From positions 1 through 64,000 of the forward strand of contig NZ_LQPI01000050.1 in NCBI RefSeq assembly GCF_002101775.1: a stretch of 64,000 nt of DNA, read 5' to 3'. How positions within the stretch are numbered: the stretch's first letter is position 1; each line of letters begins with the position of its first letter. Below are positions 39,418 to 52,721 of the stretch, one piece after another. A program made the translations under genes and the position numbers. The notes below the pieces were generated by a model that was not told where the DNA came from, ran no database searches, and saw only the letters and a program-made list of their open reading frames with translations. Source of the DNA: Mycolicibacter nonchromogenicus. Its GTDB lineage: Bacteria > Actinomycetota > Actinomycetes > Mycobacteriales > Mycobacteriaceae.

Positions 39418-40518
39418 TCACCGCTTACGTTTCTTCGGCTTCGCCCCGGCGTTGGGCCGTCTGCCGCCGGAAGCGGGTCGGCCCGGGCTTCGCTTGGCAC
39501 CCTCGGAGCCGCCGGCTGCGCCGGCCTCGGGCTCGACCGCGCCCGCCTCGTCCGCCGCGGTCTCGGTGTCGGCCGCAGCCTCCGTTGTGGCCGCCCTGCC
39601 CCGCTTCGGCTTGGCGCCGGGTGCCGGGGCGTTGGCGGCGCGGCGCCGCAGCGCCTCTTCCTTCTTGGCCTCTTCCTCCTTGGCGATCAGCCCGAACACG
39701 TAGTGCTGCTGGCCGAACGTCCAGATGTTGTTGGAGAACCAGTACAAGATGATCGCCAGCGGCAGGAAGGGACCGCCGACCACCACGCCCAGCGGAAAGA
39801 CATAGAGCGCCAGCTTGTTCATCATCGCGGTCTGGGGGTTGGCCGCCGCTTCCGGACTCTGCCGCGCCACTGAGGCTCGGCTGTTGAAGTACGTCGCGAT
39901 ACCCGCGGCGATCATGATCGGCACCCCGACCGCGATGACCGACACCCGGTTGAACTCGGCGAAGGCATCCAATCCCGTGCGCTGGATCATGGTCGCGCCC
40001 AGCGGGGCTCCGAACAGATTCGCGTCCAGGAAGTTGCCGACGTCGGCCGCGCTGAAGAAGTAGTTGCCCAGCTGACGGTTCACGTCGGGTGACAGGCCGA
40101 GCTGACCGATCCCGGTACTGGTCCGGTTGAACGACCGCAGCACATGGAACAGACCCAGGAAGACCGGGACCTGCGCGAGCATCGGCAGACACCCCAGGAT
40201 CGGGTTGAACCCGTGCTCGCGCTGCAGCTTCTGCATCTCCAGCGCCATCTTCTGGCGGTCCTTGCCGTACTTCTTCTGCAACGCCTTGATCTGCGGCTGC
40301 AGCTCCTGCATCTGCCGGGTGGTCCGGATCTGCTTGACGAACGGCTTGTACAGCAGCGCCCGCAGTGTGAACACCAGGAACACCACCGACAGCGCCCATG
40401 TGAAGAAGCTCGACGGTCCCAGTAGAAGGCCAAAAGCCTTGTACCACAACCACATAATGCCCGACACCGGGTAGTACACGTAGTCCAGGCTGCCCGGATC
40501 AAAGGACACGGTCTTCAC
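39418..40518 (-). CDS. yidC: Membrane protein insertase YidC
   Basis: 366 aa. Oxa1/YidC core with about five membrane segments: [26 protein letters not shown], then the coiled cytoplasmic hairpin [43 protein letters not shown], and [24 protein letters not shown] (all read in parts). A charged tail of about 90 residues ends in PKKRKR, typical of mycobacterial YidC and likely ribosome-facing. It inserts membrane proteins with or without Sec. The GTG at 40518 overlaps yidD by 20 nt. Confidence 0.95.
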   Translation of the reverse strand: MKTVSFDPGSLDYVYYPVSGIMWLWYKAFGLLLGPSSFFTWALSVVFLVFTLRALLYKPFVKQIRTTRQMQELQPQIKALQKKYGKDRQKMALEMQKLQREHGFNPILGCLPMLAQVPVFLGLFHVLRSFNRTSTGIGQLGLSPDVNRQLGNYFFSAADVGNFLDANLFGAPLGATMIQRTGLDAFAEFNRVSVIAVGVPIMIAAGIATYFNSRASVARQSPEAAANPQTAMMNKLALYVFPLGVVVGGPFLPLAIILYWFSNNIWTFGQQHYVFGLIAKEEEAKKEEALRRRAANAPAPGAKPKRGRAATTEAAADTETAADEAGAVEPEAGAAGGSEGAKRSPGRPASGGRRPNAGAKPKKRKR

Positions 40519-40789
40519 CCTCCGCTAGATTGTCGTGCCGTTCACGGGCGTCTCCGCGTTCGGGAATCGGGTCCCATCCGCCCTGGTGCCACGGGCCGCA
40601 CTTGGCCAGCCGTACCGCGGCCAACCAGCTCCCCCGGATCAACCCGTATTCCGTCAGGGCGTCCACCGCGTACTGGCTGCACGTCGGCATGAACCGGCAG
40701 CTGGGCAGACGCAGTGGAGAGATCAGGTGCCGGTAGAGCTGGATGACGAAGATCAATCCCCGAACCGGTGCCGCTGCGACCGCGTGCAT
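40499..40789 (-). CDS. yidD: Membrane protein insertion efficiency factor YidD
   Basis: 96 aa. The compact family pattern is complete: [35 protein letters not shown] in outline, with the conserved cysteines of RFMPTCSQY and [14 protein letters not shown]. It helps YidC-dependent insertion. It overlaps yidC by 20 nt and the rnpA stop by 1 nt (TGATG), so the whole rpmH-to-yidC string is likely one transcript. Confidence 0.93.
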   Translation of the reverse strand: MHAVAAAPVRGLIFVIQLYRHLISPLRLPSCRFMPTCSQYAVDALTEYGLIRGSWLAAVRLAKCGPWHQGGWDPIPERGDARERHDNLAEGEDRVL

Positions 40790-41187
40790 CAGCGCATCGC
40801 CCCCGCGGCTCGGTGAATGGACCGCAGGCCGGTCCGCAGCTGAGTACCGAGCTCGTCTGACGTCGCACCGTTGCTACCGGGCAGTGCGCGAATAACCAGG
40901 TGCTCTCGGGGTGCCAAGTCGGCCAACACGTCGCGAGCCACGTGGCGCAGACGCCGAGCCACGCGATGCCGGTCGACCGCGCGGCCGACCGATTTGGAGA
41001 TGATCAGGCCGACACGGGGCGTATTTGCCGATGCGGCGTCGAACGCCGACACCTCGGACCCGTCCGTCCGGGGGGCGTCCATGACCCAGCTGTACACGAT
41101 GACATCCGGCTGCACTGCCCTTCGGCCATGCTTGACCGTTGCACCGAAGTCGGCCGATCGTCTCATCCGGTATCGAGCCGGGAGCAC
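40789..41187 (-). CDS. rnpA: Ribonuclease P protein component
   Basis: 132 aa from the GTG at 41187 ([21 protein letters not shown]). It binds the catalytic RNase P RNA, which matures tRNA 5' ends. The family RNR motif region appears as [16 protein letters not shown], which keeps the basic pattern, preceded by [11 protein letters not shown]. The longer frame upstream overlaps rpmH and has no family match. It follows rpmH by 17 nt. Confidence 0.92.
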   Translation of the reverse strand: MLPARYRMRRSADFGATVKHGRRAVQPDVIVYSWVMDAPRTDGSEVSAFDAASANTPRVGLIISKSVGRAVDRHRVARRLRHVARDVLADLAPREHLVIRALPGSNGATSDELGTQLRTGLRSIHRAAGAMR

Positions 41188-41204
41188 CGCCGAACTGCCT
41201 GTGC

Positions 41205-41348
41205 TCAGGCAGTCAGCGAGCGCCGGCCCTTGTTGCGCCGGGCGGTGACGATGGCACGACCGGCACGGGTACGCATCCGCAGCCGGAACCCATGCACGCG
41301 GGCCCGACGACGGTTGTTGGGCTGGAAGGTCCGCTTGCCCTTGGCCAC
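41205..41348 (-). CDS. rpmH: 50S ribosomal protein L34
   Basis: 47 aa, reading [20 protein letters not shown] at the start and ending [11 protein letters not shown]34 is one of the most basic ribosomal proteins and this is full length. GTG start at 41348 with an AAGGAGAG ribosome site about 7 nt upstream. It is the first gene of the minus-strand string leading away from the origin. Confidence 0.96.
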   Translation of the reverse strand: MAKGKRTFQPNNRRRARVHGFRLRMRTRAGRAIVTARRNKGRRSLTA

Positions 41349-41965
41349 GGCACACTCTCCTTATTGCATCTCGCGTCGCGTTAGCCCGACACACCGGAAG
41401 CCCGTTGTGCCTGTCGCACGCGACGCACTCGGTAAGCTCGGTGAACTTCTGCGTCTTGCTCGTAACCGGCGCGGGCTCCGGCCGGGGGCCGGTCGCTGCC
41501 GTATCGCCAACGTTCGGGCGACTGTTCGAGGGTACTGATGCGCGTTCGCCGGGTCAAACCCCGCTGTCGCCACCCCGCTCACCCCTCCGCACCGGACTAC
41601 TCTATTGACTCACTATCCACACTGGTCACACCCGTATCGGCTGGCCTCCAGACGCTCATTTTCCTTCAATTCATCTCGCCGAAATATGTAGTCGTTCGCC
41701 CAGAAACCTGTTAGCTTGCTTGCCAGCGCCGTTTCGGAACCGGAACGGTTCTCCACCACGAACCGAAGATCGCGAAGCGGCTGCGCTTCAGATATTGCGT
41801 CAGTTGTCTGGAGTGTCCGTTGCTGAGCAACCGGCCCAGAGGGCCTCATCGCGGAATGCGCACCTCATCCACATCTGTGGATAAGTGTGTGGATAGCATG
41901 TCCCTGGCGGTATCCGCGTACGGCGGTGCCCGGGCCAGACGGCGTCGAACCAGGGGGATGGGGCT
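41349..41965. other. rpmH-dnaA intergenic region with DnaA boxes and divergent promoters
   Basis: 617 bp without a credible gene. Near dnaA it holds three DnaA-box-like 9-mers: TCATCCACA (41866-41874), and in the other direction TGTGGATAA (41877-41885, a perfect TTATCCACA box) and TGTGGATAG (41889-41897). A further CTATCCACA lies at 41613-41621. The cluster 70-100 nt before the dnaA GTG suggests autoregulation. The rest must hold the rpmH and dnaA promoters; I could not pick -10 elements with confidence. Confidence 0.75.
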
Positions 41966-43435
41966 GTGAGTGAGGACCCCGGCACCGCATTTCTGAGTCT
42001 CTGGGACGAGGTGGTGGCCGAGCTCAACGGCGATTCCCCGGGAAGCAACGGCTCCGCGCCGACTTTGACCCCCCAGCAGAAGGCCTGGCTCAAGCTGGTC
42101 CACCCGCTGGCCATCGTCGAGGGCTTCGCGCTGTTGGCGGTTCCGAGCAGTTTCGTCCAGAACGAGATCGAACGGCATCTGCGCACCCAGATCACCGATG
42201 CGCTCAGCCGGCGCCTCGGTCATCCCATCGAACTCGGGGTCCGGATCTCACCGCAGCCCGCCGAGGAGTCCCCCAGCACCGCCACCAACGACAGCGGTGT
42301 CGAGGTGGGCTCCGATGACGAAGACGACGAGACCACCGACGTCGAATACGACTGGCCCAACTACTTCACCGAACGGCCCAGTGAGGACTCCCCGACCGCC
42401 GACGGTGCCAGTCTCAACCGGCGCTACACCTTCGACACCTTCGTCATCGGCACCTCCAACCGCTTCGCTCACGCCGCCGCTCTGGCCATCGCCGAGGCAC
42501 CGGCACGCGCATACAACCCCCTGTTCATCTGGGGCGAATCCGGACTGGGTAAGACCCACCTGCTGCACGCGGCCGGCAACTACACCCAGCGCCTCTTCCC
42601 CGGCATGCGTGTCAAGTACGTCTCCACCGAAGAGTTCACCAACGACTTCATCAACTCGCTGCGCGACGACCGCAAGGTGGCGTTCAAGCGCAGCTACCGA
42701 GACATCGATGTTCTGCTGGTCGATGACATCCAGTTCATCGAAGGTAAAGAAGGTATCCAGGAAGAGTTCTTCCATACCTTCAACACCCTGCACAACGCCA
42801 ACAAGCAGATTGTGATCACTTCCGACCGGGCGCCGAAACAGCTTGCGACCCTTGAGGATCGGCTTCGCACCCGGTTCGAATGGGGCCTGATCACCGACGT
42901 CCAGCCTCCGGATCTGGAGACCCGGATCGCCATCTTGCGCAAGAAGGCGCAGATGGATCGCCTCGACGTGCCCGGCGACGTGCTCGAACTCATCGCCACC
43001 AGCATCGAGCGCAACATCCGCGAACTCGAGGGGGCGCTGATCCGTGTCACCGCGTTCGCCTCGCTCAACAAGACGCCGATCGACCGATCCCTGGCCGAGA
43101 TCGTGTTGCGTGACCTGATCGCCGACGCCAGCACTATGCAGATCAGCGCCGCGATCATCATGGCTGTCATCGCTGAGTACTTCGACACCTCCGTGGAGGA
43201 ACTTCGCGGGCCCGGCAAGACCCGGCCGCTGGCGCAGTCCCGCCAGATCGCCATGTACCTGTGCCGCGAGCTGACCGACCTGTCGTTGCCCAAGATCGGG
43301 CAGGCATTCGGCCGCGACCACACCACGGTGATGTACGCCGAGCGCAAGATCCGCGGAGAGATGGCTGAGCGTCGTGAGGTCTTCGATCAGGTCAAAGAAC
43401 TCACCACCCGGATCCGTCAGCGCGCCAAGCGCTGA
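41966..43435 (+). CDS. dnaA: Chromosomal replication initiator DnaA
   Basis: 489 aa AAA+ initiator. Domain I at 1-90 ([13 protein letters not shown]), an acidic domain II (about 100-155), domain III with Walker [14 protein letters not shown], Walker [10 protein letters not shown] and sensor TSDRAPKQL, and domain IV with the DNA-binding signature [14 protein letters not shown]. The GTG start reads VSEDPGTAF behind AGGGGGA. Flanked by the intergenic regions that carry DnaA boxes. Confidence 0.98.
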   Translation: MSEDPGTAFLSLWDEVVAELNGDSPGSNGSAPTLTPQQKAWLKLVHPLAIVEGFALLAVPSSFVQNEIERHLRTQITDALSRRLGHPIELGVRISPQPAEESPSTATNDSGVEVGSDDEDDETTDVEYDWPNYFTERPSEDSPTADGASLNRRYTFDTFVIGTSNRFAHAAALAIAEAPARAYNPLFIWGESGLGKTHLLHAAGNYTQRLFPGMRVKYVSTEEFTNDFINSLRDDRKVAFKRSYRDIDVLLVDDIQFIEGKEGIQEEFFHTFNTLHNANKQIVITSDRAPKQLATLEDRLRTRFEWGLITDVQPPDLETRIAILRKKAQMDRLDVPGDVLELIATSIERNIRELEGALIRVTAFASLNKTPIDRSLAEIVLRDLIADASTMQISAAIIMAVIAEYFDTSVEELRGPGKTRPLAQSRQIAMYLCRELTDLSLPKIGQAFGRDHTTVMYAERKIRGEMAERREVFDQVKELTTRIRQRAKR

Positions 43436-43969
43436 TTTCCGGGGTTTTCGTCATCGTTCTTACAAAAAACTTTGGACACACTCGTACCACCCGTCACGGC
43501 CTGACCCTGTGGATACCGCTGCGTACAACCTGTCCACGAGTCGATAGCCAACGGCCGGTCAATGCACACCGGCTGTGTCATACACAGCCCCGCCGAGTCA
43601 CCCGGGCGTGTCATTCACTGCTTCTCCCCAACCCCCCACACCCGCTCAGCAGCGGAGATGCCGTCCTATGCCCAGGATCCACAGGACTTACTACTAATAC
43701 TGGGAGTTATCCCTCGATTCTTTCTAAAAACAGGTCGTTGGGGATTCGGGTCTACCCGGCCTGTTCACAACCAGCCGGATGGCCCCGTCGGCCAAGCCGA
43801 TGCTGAGCCGCTCTGTGTTGGGGTTTAACTTTCAAGAAGGCCATCCAGGCTCTACGGTTGGTGACCTACCGCTCCTACACTTCGGCGAGGGGCGTTACAC
43901 GGCCGCGGGTGGGGGTCTTCACCAGTCGCCGCACGGTAGAGCTCGATATTGGGGCGACGAGAGGACGCT
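43436..43969. other. Replication origin oriC (dnaA-dnaN intergenic region)
   Basis: 534 bp, no gene. In mycobacteria this interval is the functional origin. It contains several degenerate DnaA boxes: TGTGGATAC (43508-43516), CTGTCCACG (43530-43538), GGATCCACA (43675-43683) and CTGTTCACA (43761-43769). An AT-rich patch at about 43685-43740 (runs such as TTACTACTAATACT and TTTCTAAAAA) stands out from the GC-rich surroundings and is the best candidate for the unwinding element. A perfect inverted repeat lies at 43571-43589. A GAGAGGA ribosome site for dnaN ends the interval. Confidence 0.85.
43571..43589. repeat. Inverted repeat in oriC
   Basis: GGCTGTGT-CAT-ACACAGCC: 8-bp perfect arms with a 3-nt loop, about 135 nt after the dnaA stop. 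It could be a dnaA terminator without a U tract, or a protein-binding palindrome in the origin. Confidence 0.8.
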
Positions 43970-45166
43970 ATGGACGCGGCGACCACGAACGCGGGTCTGA
44001 CCGACTTGAAGTTCCGCCTGGACCGGGATGACTTCGCTGACGCGGTGGCGTGGGTGGCGAAGTCTCTGCCGGCCCGGCCCACGGTGCCACTGCTGGCCGG
44101 GGTGCTGCTGACGGGTTCCGACAACGGTCTGACCGTGTCCGGATTCGATTACGAAGTCTCCGCCGAAGTTGAACTTGCTGCTGAGATCGCTTCTCCGGGA
44201 AGCGTTTTGGTATCAGGCCGACTGCTCTCCGACATCACCAGGGCGCTGCCGGCCAAGCCGGTCGAAGTCCAGGTGGAATCCACCCGGGTCTCCCTGACCT
44301 GTGGAAACGCGCGATTCTCGCTGCCGACCATGACCGTGGAGGATTACCCCACCCTGCCGACACTGCCGGCCGAGACCGGTGTGTTGGCGGCAGACGTGTT
44401 CGCCGAGGCCATCAGCCAGGTGGCGGTGGCGGCCGGCCGTGACGACACACTGCCCATGTTGACCGGCATACGCGTCGAAATCTCGGGGAACACAGTGGTT
44501 TTGGCTGCCACCGACCGTTTCCGATTGGCTGTTCGCGAGCTGAACTGGTCCGCCGCGCCGGGTACCGAGGCAGCGGTCTTGGTTCCGGCGAAAACCCTCG
44601 CGGAGGCGGCTAAGGCCAGCAGCGACGGCAACGAGGTGCACTTGGCCCTGGGCGCCGGTTCCGCGGTCGGCAACGAAGGACTGCTCGGCATCACCAGCGG
44701 CGGAAAGCGCAGCACCACGCGCCTGTTGGATGCCGAATTCCCGAAGTTCCGCCAGCTGCTTCCCAGTGAGCACCTCGCCGTCGCGACCATCGGCGTCGCC
44801 GAGCTCACCGAAGCGATCAAGCGTGTGGCGTTGGTGGCCGATCGGGGCGCCCAGGTGCGCATGGAGTTGTCCGAGGGCACCCTGCGTCTTTCGGCCGGCG
44901 CCGAAGACGTCGGTCGTGCCGAGGAGGATCTGCCGATCGACTTCGTCGGTGAGCCGCTGACCATCGCGTTCAATCCGACCTACCTCACCGACGGTTTGGG
45001 TTCGCTGCACAGCGAAAAGGTGTCGATGGGCTTCACCGATCCGAAGAAGCCCGCGGTGCTGCGCCCGGCCAGTTCGGACGACCCCGCACTGATCGGTGCC
45101 GGTCCGTTCCCGGCGGTGCCGTCGGATTACGTCTACCTGTTGATGCCGGTTCGCCTGCCCGGCTGA
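43970..45166 (+). CDS. dnaN: DNA polymerase III sliding clamp (beta subunit)
   Basis: 398 aa with three similar clamp domains (residues about 14-130, 140-255 and 260-395), ending [11 protein letters not shown], the usual C-terminal strand. It encircles DNA and tethers polymerase; it is also the target of griselimycins. Family blocks [21 protein letters not shown], and [12 protein letters not shown] are seen. The ATG reads MDAATTNAG after GAGAGGA. recF follows after 21 nt with no gnd gene between. Confidence 0.97.
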   Translation: MDAATTNAGLTDLKFRLDRDDFADAVAWVAKSLPARPTVPLLAGVLLTGSDNGLTVSGFDYEVSAEVELAAEIASPGSVLVSGRLLSDITRALPAKPVEVQVESTRVSLTCGNARFSLPTMTVEDYPTLPTLPAETGVLAADVFAEAISQVAVAAGRDDTLPMLTGIRVEISGNTVVLAATDRFRLAVRELNWSAAPGTEAAVLVPAKTLAEAAKASSDGNEVHLALGAGSAVGNEGLLGITSGGKRSTTRLLDAEFPKFRQLLPSEHLAVATIGVAELTEAIKRVALVADRGAQVRMELSEGTLRLSAGAEDVGRAEEDLPIDFVGEPLTIAFNPTYLTDGLGSLHSEKVSMGFTDPKKPAVLRPASSDDPALIGAGPFPAVPSDYVYLLMPVRLPG

Positions 45167-45187
45167 TCGGGAGGGGTTGGTTTCTCG

Positions 45188-46348
45188 GTGTATGTCCGCC
45201 ACCTGGGCCTGCGGGATTTCCGGTCCTGGGCGCACGTCGATCTGGAGCTGGAACCGGGTGCCACGGTCCTGGTCGGACCGAACGGCTTTGGGAAGACCAA
45301 CCTCGTTGAGGCACTGTGGTATTCGTCCACACTGGGATCACATCGGGTGGCCACCGATGCGCCACTGATTAGGTCTGGCGCCACCCGGGCGGTGGTGTCG
45401 ACCATCGTGGTGAACGACGGCCGTGAGCTCGCCGTTGATCTGGAGATCGCGGCCGGTCGCGCGAACAAGGTGCGGCTGAACCGCTCGCCGGTGCGGCACG
45501 CCCGCGAAGTCGTCGGAGTACTGCGGGCGGTGTTGTTCGCCCCGGAAGACCTGGCGCTGGTGCGGGGCGATCCCGGCGAGCGCCGCCGTTACCTCGACGA
45601 ACTGGCCAGTGTTCGCCGGCCCCGGATCGCCGGCGTGCGCGCTGACTACGACAAGGTGCTCCGCCAACGCACCGCGCTGCTCAAGAGCGCCCCCGGCGCA
45701 TTGCACCGTGGTGACCGATCGGTGCTCGACACCCTTGACGTGTGGGATTCCCAACTTGCGCTGCACGGCGCCGAGTTGATGGCGGCGCGTATCGAGCTGG
45801 TGAACCAGTTGGCGCCGGAGGTCGAGAAGGCCTACCAATTGTTGGCGCCAGGCACCAGGACCGCCGGTGTGGCCTATCGGCCGAAACTGGAGATTCCCCT
45901 CGAGGCGGCCGGCTATGGCCCGGCCGAACTTCAAGAAGCCCTGCTCGAAGAATTGGCGCGCCGCCGGCGCGCGGAACTGGAACGCGGCGTGTGCCTGGTC
46001 GGCCCGCACCGCGACGAGCTGGAGTTGCGACTCGGGGACCGACCGGTGAAAGGTTTTGCCAGCCACGGTGAATCGTGGTCGATGGCGCTGTCCCTACGCC
46101 TTGCCTCCTATGAACTGCTCCGCAGCGAAGGCGCCGAACCGGTGCTGTTGCTCGACGACGTGTTCGCCGAACTGGATGCGGCCCGGCGCCGGGCGTTGGC
46201 CGGTGTCGCCGCGTCGGCCGAACAGGTCCTGATCACCGCGGCCGTCGCCGATGACATCCCCGCCGATTGGCAGGCCCGCCGGATCCGGATCGCGGTGAAC
46301 GAAGGAGACGAGGGCCGGGTGTCGGAATTGATCGGCGCTGAGTCGTGA
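45188..46348 (+). CDS. recF: DNA replication and repair protein RecF
   Basis: 386 aa SMC-like ATPase that helps load RecA at gaps. Walker [10 protein letters not shown] near residue 33, signature region [18 protein letters not shown], Walker [15 protein letters not shown]-terminus [12 protein letters not shown] is typical. GTG start behind GGGAGGGG. Its stop overlaps the next GTG by 4 nt. Confidence 0.96.
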   Translation: MYVRHLGLRDFRSWAHVDLELEPGATVLVGPNGFGKTNLVEALWYSSTLGSHRVATDAPLIRSGATRAVVSTIVVNDGRELAVDLEIAAGRANKVRLNRSPVRHAREVVGVLRAVLFAPEDLALVRGDPGERRRYLDELASVRRPRIAGVRADYDKVLRQRTALLKSAPGALHRGDRSVLDTLDVWDSQLALHGAELMAARIELVNQLAPEVEKAYQLLAPGTRTAGVAYRPKLEIPLEAAGYGPAELQEALLEELARRRRAELERGVCLVGPHRDELELRLGDRPVKGFASHGESWSMALSLRLASYELLRSEGAEPVLLLDDVFAELDAARRRALAGVAASAEQVLITAAVADDIPADWQARRIRIAVNEGDEGRVSELIGAES

Positions 46349-46920
46349 CCCACGACGAATCACCGGACGAACCGATCGGGCAGCCACCGGCCCACCTGGC
46401 CGGACTGACCGGCATGGATCTGGTTCGCCGGACCCTCGCCGAAGCGCGAGAAGCGGCCCGCAGCCAGGGCAAGGACGTCGGACAGGGGCGCCGGGCGCCG
46501 CTGCGTCGCCGCACTCCGGGCGCCGGGGGCGGTCGTCGCAGCTGGTCGGGACCGGGCCCGGACCGCCGCGACCCGCAGCCACTGGGTGCGGCCACCCGCG
46601 ACCTGGCGCAATCTCGGGGCTGGTCGGCCCAGGTGGCCGAAGGCACGGTGCTCGGGCAGTGGCGCTCGGTGGTCGGTGACGACATCGCCTCGCACGCAAC
46701 GCCGACCAAGCTCGCTGACGGTGTGCTCAGCGTGGTCGCCGAGTCGACCGCCTGGGCCACCCAATTGCGCCTGGTGCAGGCGCAATTGCTGGCCAAGATC
46801 GCCGCGGCCGTCGGGGACGGGGTGGTCAAGACGCTGAAAATCACCGGCCCAACCGCGCCGTCGTGGCGCAAGGGCCCGCTGCACGTCTCCGGTCGCGGCC
46901 CGCGCGACACCTATGGCTGA
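46345..46920 (+). CDS. dciA: DciA-family helicase-loading protein (DUF721, Rv0004)
   Basis: 191 aa. A flexible basic N-terminal half ([19 protein letters not shown]) is followed by the DUF721/DciA domain at about 95-180 ([28 protein letters not shown], read in parts, and [17 protein letters not shown]). DciA interacts with the replicative helicase DnaB in bacteria without DnaC/DnaI loaders, including M. tuberculosis. GTGA overlap with recF. 235 nt then separate it from gyrB. Confidence 0.92.
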   Translation: MTHDESPDEPIGQPPAHLAGLTGMDLVRRTLAEAREAARSQGKDVGQGRRAPLRRRTPGAGGGRRSWSGPGPDRRDPQPLGAATRDLAQSRGWSAQVAEGTVLGQWRSVVGDDIASHATPTKLADGVLSVVAESTAWATQLRLVQAQLLAKIAAAVGDGVVKTLKITGPTAPSWRKGPLHVSGRGPRDTYG

Positions 46921-47074
46921 CCCGTCGCCACATTCGGACGCCTCAGTGGCGCTACGAGCCAAAAAATGGCTCCGGTCAGCGGCCGGACACGTGGCGAACC
47001 GCGATATCGACGCCACGGCGCAATCAGGTGGGCAGAAACACCCCAAGAAAATGCTCCCCGTCGGTGCCCCAAGG

Positions 47075-49171
<2,097 letters not shown>

Positions 49172-49223
49172 CGATGAACCGCAACATCTGACCCGACTGA
49201 CCTCTGCACAGAACGAGGAATAG

Positions 49224-51719
49224 ATGACAGACACCACGCTGCCGCCCGAGGACGACTCGTTGGACCGGATCGAACCGGTCGACATCCAGCAGGAGATGCA
49301 GCGCAGCTACATCGACTACGCCATGAGCGTGATCGTGGGCCGTGCCCTTCCCGAGGTGCGGGACGGCCTCAAGCCGGTGCACCGCCGCGTCCTCTACGCG
49401 ATGTATGACTCCGGGTTCCGGCCAGACCGCAGTCACGCGAAATCCGCACGCTCGGTTGCCGAAACCATGGGCAACTACCACCCGCACGGCGATGCCTCCA
49501 TCTACGACACCCTGGTCCGGATGGCCCAGCCGTGGTCGCTGCGCTACCCACTGGTCGACGGCCAGGGCAACTTCGGTTCACCGGGCAACGACCCCGCGGC
49601 CGCCATGCGTTACACCGAGGCCCGGCTGACCCCGCTGGCCATGGAGATGCTGCGCGAAATCGACGAAGAAACAGTCGATTTCGTTCCGAACTACGACGGC
49701 CGTGTGCAGGAACCGACGGTGCTGCCCAGCCGGTTCCCCAACCTGCTGGCCAACGGCTCCGGCGGCATCGCGGTCGGTATGGCGACCAACATCCCCCCGC
49801 ACAATCTGCGCGAACTCGCCGAAGCGGTGTTCTGGTGCCTGGACAATCACGAGGCCGACGAAGAGAGCACCCTGGAAGCGGTGATGGAACGGGTCAAGGG
49901 CCCGGACTTCCCGACCTCCGGCCTGATCGTCGGATCGCAGGGCATCAACGACGCCTACCGCACCGGGCGCGGCTCCATCCGGATGCGGGGCGTCGTTGAG
50001 ATCGAAGAGGATTCGCGGGGGCGGACCCAGCTGGTCATCACCGAGCTGCCGTACCAGGTCAACCACGACAACTTCATCACGTCGATCGCCGAGCAGGTGC
50101 GCGACGGAAAGTTGGTGGGAATCGCCAACATTGAAGACCAGAGCAGCGACCGGGTCGGCCTGCGCATCGTCGTCGAGGTCAAGCGCGACGCGGTTGCCAA
50201 GGTGGTGCTGAACAACCTCTACAAGCACACCCAGCTGCAGACCAGCTTCGGCGCCAACATGCTCTCGATCGTCGACGGGGTGCCGCGCACGCTGCGGCTG
50301 GACCAGATGATCCGGTACTACGTGGCGCATCAGCTGGACGTGATCGTCCGGCGCACCCGCTACCGGCTCCGCAAGGCCGAGGAGCGAGCCCACATCCTGC
50401 GCGGTCTGGTCAAAGCGCTCGACGCCCTCGACGAGGTGATCGCCCTGATCAGGGCATCGGAGACCGTCGACATCGCTCGCCAGGGCCTGATCGAGCTGCT
50501 CGACATCGATGACATTCAGGCGCAGGCGATTCTGGACATGCAGCTGCGCCGGCTGGCCGCGCTGGAACGCCAGAAGATCATCGACGAATTGGCCAAGATC
50601 GAGGCCGAGATCGCAGACCTCAAGGACATCCTGGAGAAGCCGGAACGGCAGCGCGCGATCGTTCACGATGAGCTGGCTGAGCTCGTCGAAAAGCACGGTG
50701 ACGACCGGCGGACCCGGATCATCGCCGCCGACGGTGATGTCGCCGACGAGGATCTGATCGCCCGCGAGGACGTGGTCGTCACGATCACCGAGACCGGTTA
50801 TGCCAAGCGCACCAAGACCGACCTGTACCGCAGCCAGAAGCGTGGCGGCAAGGGTGTGCAGGGCGCAGGCCTCAAACAGGACGACATCGTCGCGCACTTC
50901 TTCGTCTGCTCCACGCACGATTGGATCCTGTTCTTCACCACACAGGGCCGGGTGTACCGAGCCAAGGCCTACGACCTGCCGGAGGCGCTGCGCACCGCGC
51001 GCGGACAGCACGTCGCCAACCTGCTTGCCTTCCAGCCCGAAGAGCGCATCGCACAGGTCATCCAGATCAAGAGTTACGAAGACGCGCCGTATCTGGTGTT
51101 GGCCACCCGCAACGGTCTGGTCAAGAAGTCCAAGCTGACCGACTTCGACTCGAACCGATCCGGCGGCATCGTCGCGATCAATCTGCGCGACGGTGACGAG
51201 CTGGTGGGAGCGGTGCTGTGCTCCGCCGAGGACGACCTGCTGCTGGTGTCGGCCAACGGCCAGTCCATCAGGTTCTCGGCCACCGATGAGGCGCTGCGGC
51301 CGATGGGCCGCGCCACCTCTGGTGTGCAGGGCATGCGATTCAACGCCGACGACCGGCTGCTGTCGCTCAACGTGGTCCGCGAGAACACCTATCTGCTGGT
51401 GGCCACCGCCGGCGGGTACGCCAAGCGAACAGCGATCGAGGAGTACACCGCGCAGGGTCGCGGCGGCAAGGGAATCCTGACCATTCAGTACGATTCGCGC
51501 CGCGGCAGGCTGGTCGGGGCGCTGATCGTCGATGACGACAGTGAGCTCTACGCGATCACCTCGGGCGGTGGCGTGATTCGCACCACGGCTAAGCAGGTTC
51601 GTAAGGCCGGTCGGCAGACTAAGGGCGTTCGCTTGATGAACTTGGGTGATGGCGACACACTGATAGCGATTGCGCGGAACGCCGACGAAGAGGCGACCGA
51701 TGAGGACTCGGGTAGCTGA
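49224..51719 (+). CDS. gyrA: DNA gyrase subunit A
   Basis: 831 aa. N-terminal breakage-reunion domain with catalytic Tyr130 ([11 protein letters not shown]), quinolone region [12 protein letters not shown] with Ala91, Ser92, Asp95 and Thr96 (one higher than M. tuberculosis numbering). The C-terminal beta-pinwheel has the GyrA box [10 protein letters not shown] and the second mycobacterial box [11 protein letters not shown]. The quinolone region reads as wild type for mycobacteria. No intein interrupts it, unlike M. leprae. The acidic tail ends ATDEDSGS. It follows gyrB by 52 nt. Confidence 0.97.
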   Translation: MTDTTLPPEDDSLDRIEPVDIQQEMQRSYIDYAMSVIVGRALPEVRDGLKPVHRRVLYAMYDSGFRPDRSHAKSARSVAETMGNYHPHGDASIYDTLVRMAQPWSLRYPLVDGQGNFGSPGNDPAAAMRYTEARLTPLAMEMLREIDEETVDFVPNYDGRVQEPTVLPSRFPNLLANGSGGIAVGMATNIPPHNLRELAEAVFWCLDNHEADEESTLEAVMERVKGPDFPTSGLIVGSQGINDAYRTGRGSIRMRGVVEIEEDSRGRTQLVITELPYQVNHDNFITSIAEQVRDGKLVGIANIEDQSSDRVGLRIVVEVKRDAVAKVVLNNLYKHTQLQTSFGANMLSIVDGVPRTLRLDQMIRYYVAHQLDVIVRRTRYRLRKAEERAHILRGLVKALDALDEVIALIRASETVDIARQGLIELLDIDDIQAQAILDMQLRRLAALERQKIIDELAKIEAEIADLKDILEKPERQRAIVHDELAELVEKHGDDRRTRIIAADGDVADEDLIAREDVVVTITETGYAKRTKTDLYRSQKRGGKGVQGAGLKQDDIVAHFFVCSTHDWILFFTTQGRVYRAKAYDLPEALRTARGQHVANLLAFQPEERIAQVIQIKSYEDAPYLVLATRNGLVKKSKLTDFDSNRSGGIVAINLRDGDELVGAVLCSAEDDLLLVSANGQSIRFSATDEALRPMGRATSGVQGMRFNADDRLLSLNVVRENTYLLVATAGGYAKRTAIEEYTAQGRGGKGILTIQYDSRRGRLVGALIVDDDSELYAITSGGGVIRTTAKQVRKAGRQTKGVRLMNLGDGDTLIAIARNADEEATDEDSGS

Positions 51720-51773
51720 ACCGCCGTCAACCCGGCCGCGGCGCGGCGGGGATAGCCAGGTAAGGAGTCGTGG

Positions 51774-52637
51774 GTGAGCGCACCGAACGAGCCGGGGCAC
51801 CCGGGCAACGGGGGCAAGACAGAGTCGGCCGGAATTGGTCCGGCCGACCCGGGTCAGCGGCCCCCGAGCCGTCCCGGCCGGATCACCGAGACCGGCGAGG
51901 CTCCGCCGTGGCAACGGGCCGGCCAGGCCCGGCCGCCTGCCCCGCCCCGGCCTGCCGATGGCGGCGGCGCACACTCCGCCGGCGTTGACGAGCGGGTACG
52001 CCGGTTCGTGTCCGGTACCGCTGCTCCCACAGCGCCGCCGGCACCGAGTGCGCCGCAGCAGGCGCCGGCCAAGCCCCCGGTGCAGCCCAAGCCCCCGGTT
52101 CAACAGGCCAAGCCGGCAGCCCAGCCGGCGAAGCCCCCAGCTCAGCCTGCCCAGCCGGCCAAGGGCGCGCCGCCGGTGAAGCCGACGGACGACGCCTACG
52201 CCAGCGAACTGCCTGATCTGTCCGAACCGGCGCAGCGGCGGCCTGCGGCCCGCCGGCCGCAGGTGTCGGCGGGGCCGCGCGGTCCACTGCGGGCCAGCAT
52301 GCAGATCCGCCACATCGAGCCCTGGAGTGCGCTCAAGGTGTCGTTGCTGCTGTCGACGGCGCTGTTCTTCGTCTGGATGATCGCGGTGGCCGTGCTGTAC
52401 GTCGCTTTGGGCGCGATGGGCGTCTGGAGCAAGTTGAACAGCAACGTGGGCGACCTGTTGACGAACAACACCGCCACCGAACTGGTTTCCGCCGGTTCGA
52501 TTTTCGGCGGCGCCGCGTTGATCGGGCTGGTGAACATCGTGGTGCTGACCGCGTTGGCCACGCTGGGCGCGGTGATCTACAACCTCAGCACCGACGTCGT
52601 CGGCGGTGTGGAGGTAACCCTGGCCGACCGGGACTGA
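51774..52637 (+). CDS. DUF3566 membrane protein (Rv0007 family)
   Basis: 287 aa. A low-complexity Pro/Ala/Lys N-terminal half (residues about 1-160; PAKPPVQPKPPVQQAKPAAQ) precedes a DUF3566 domain (IRHIEPWSALKVSLLLSTALFF onward) with two membrane helices (about 185-210 and 245-275). The soluble part should be cytoplasmic. Rv0007 relatives are associated with growth-pole and division proteins, but the function is unknown. GTG start 54 nt after gyrA. Confidence 0.85.
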   Translation: MSAPNEPGHPGNGGKTESAGIGPADPGQRPPSRPGRITETGEAPPWQRAGQARPPAPPRPADGGGAHSAGVDERVRRFVSGTAAPTAPPAPSAPQQAPAKPPVQPKPPVQQAKPAAQPAKPPAQPAQPAKGAPPVKPTDDAYASELPDLSEPAQRRPAARRPQVSAGPRGPLRASMQIRHIEPWSALKVSLLLSTALFFVWMIAVAVLYVALGAMGVWSKLNSNVGDLLTNNTATELVSAGSIFGGAALIGLVNIVVLTALATLGAVIYNLSTDVVGGVEVTLADRD

Positions 52638-52669
52638 CCGCCCGCCTGCCCTGGCCTTTTGGACGCATT

Positions 52670-52699
52670 TTGGTCGGGGAGCGTTCGGTGCGGTAATCT
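52670..52699 (+). promoter_or_regulatory. Promoter of the tRNA-Ile/tRNA-Ala pair
   Basis: TTGGTC (52670-52675), 18-nt spacer, TAATCT (52694-52699), 22 nt before the tRNA-Ile gene; a good SigA-type promoter. Confidence 0.55.
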
Positions 52700-52721
52700 C
52701 GCTCGGTCGTCAGACGACTAC

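Noticed and set aside
49224..51719. Possible intein in gyrA or gyrB
   Set aside because: Both genes have normal length and uninterrupted motifs.
49578..52313. 911-codon open frame on the strand opposite gyrA
   Set aside because: A by-product of GC-rich third positions in gyrA; His/Gln/Asp-rich composition and no domain.
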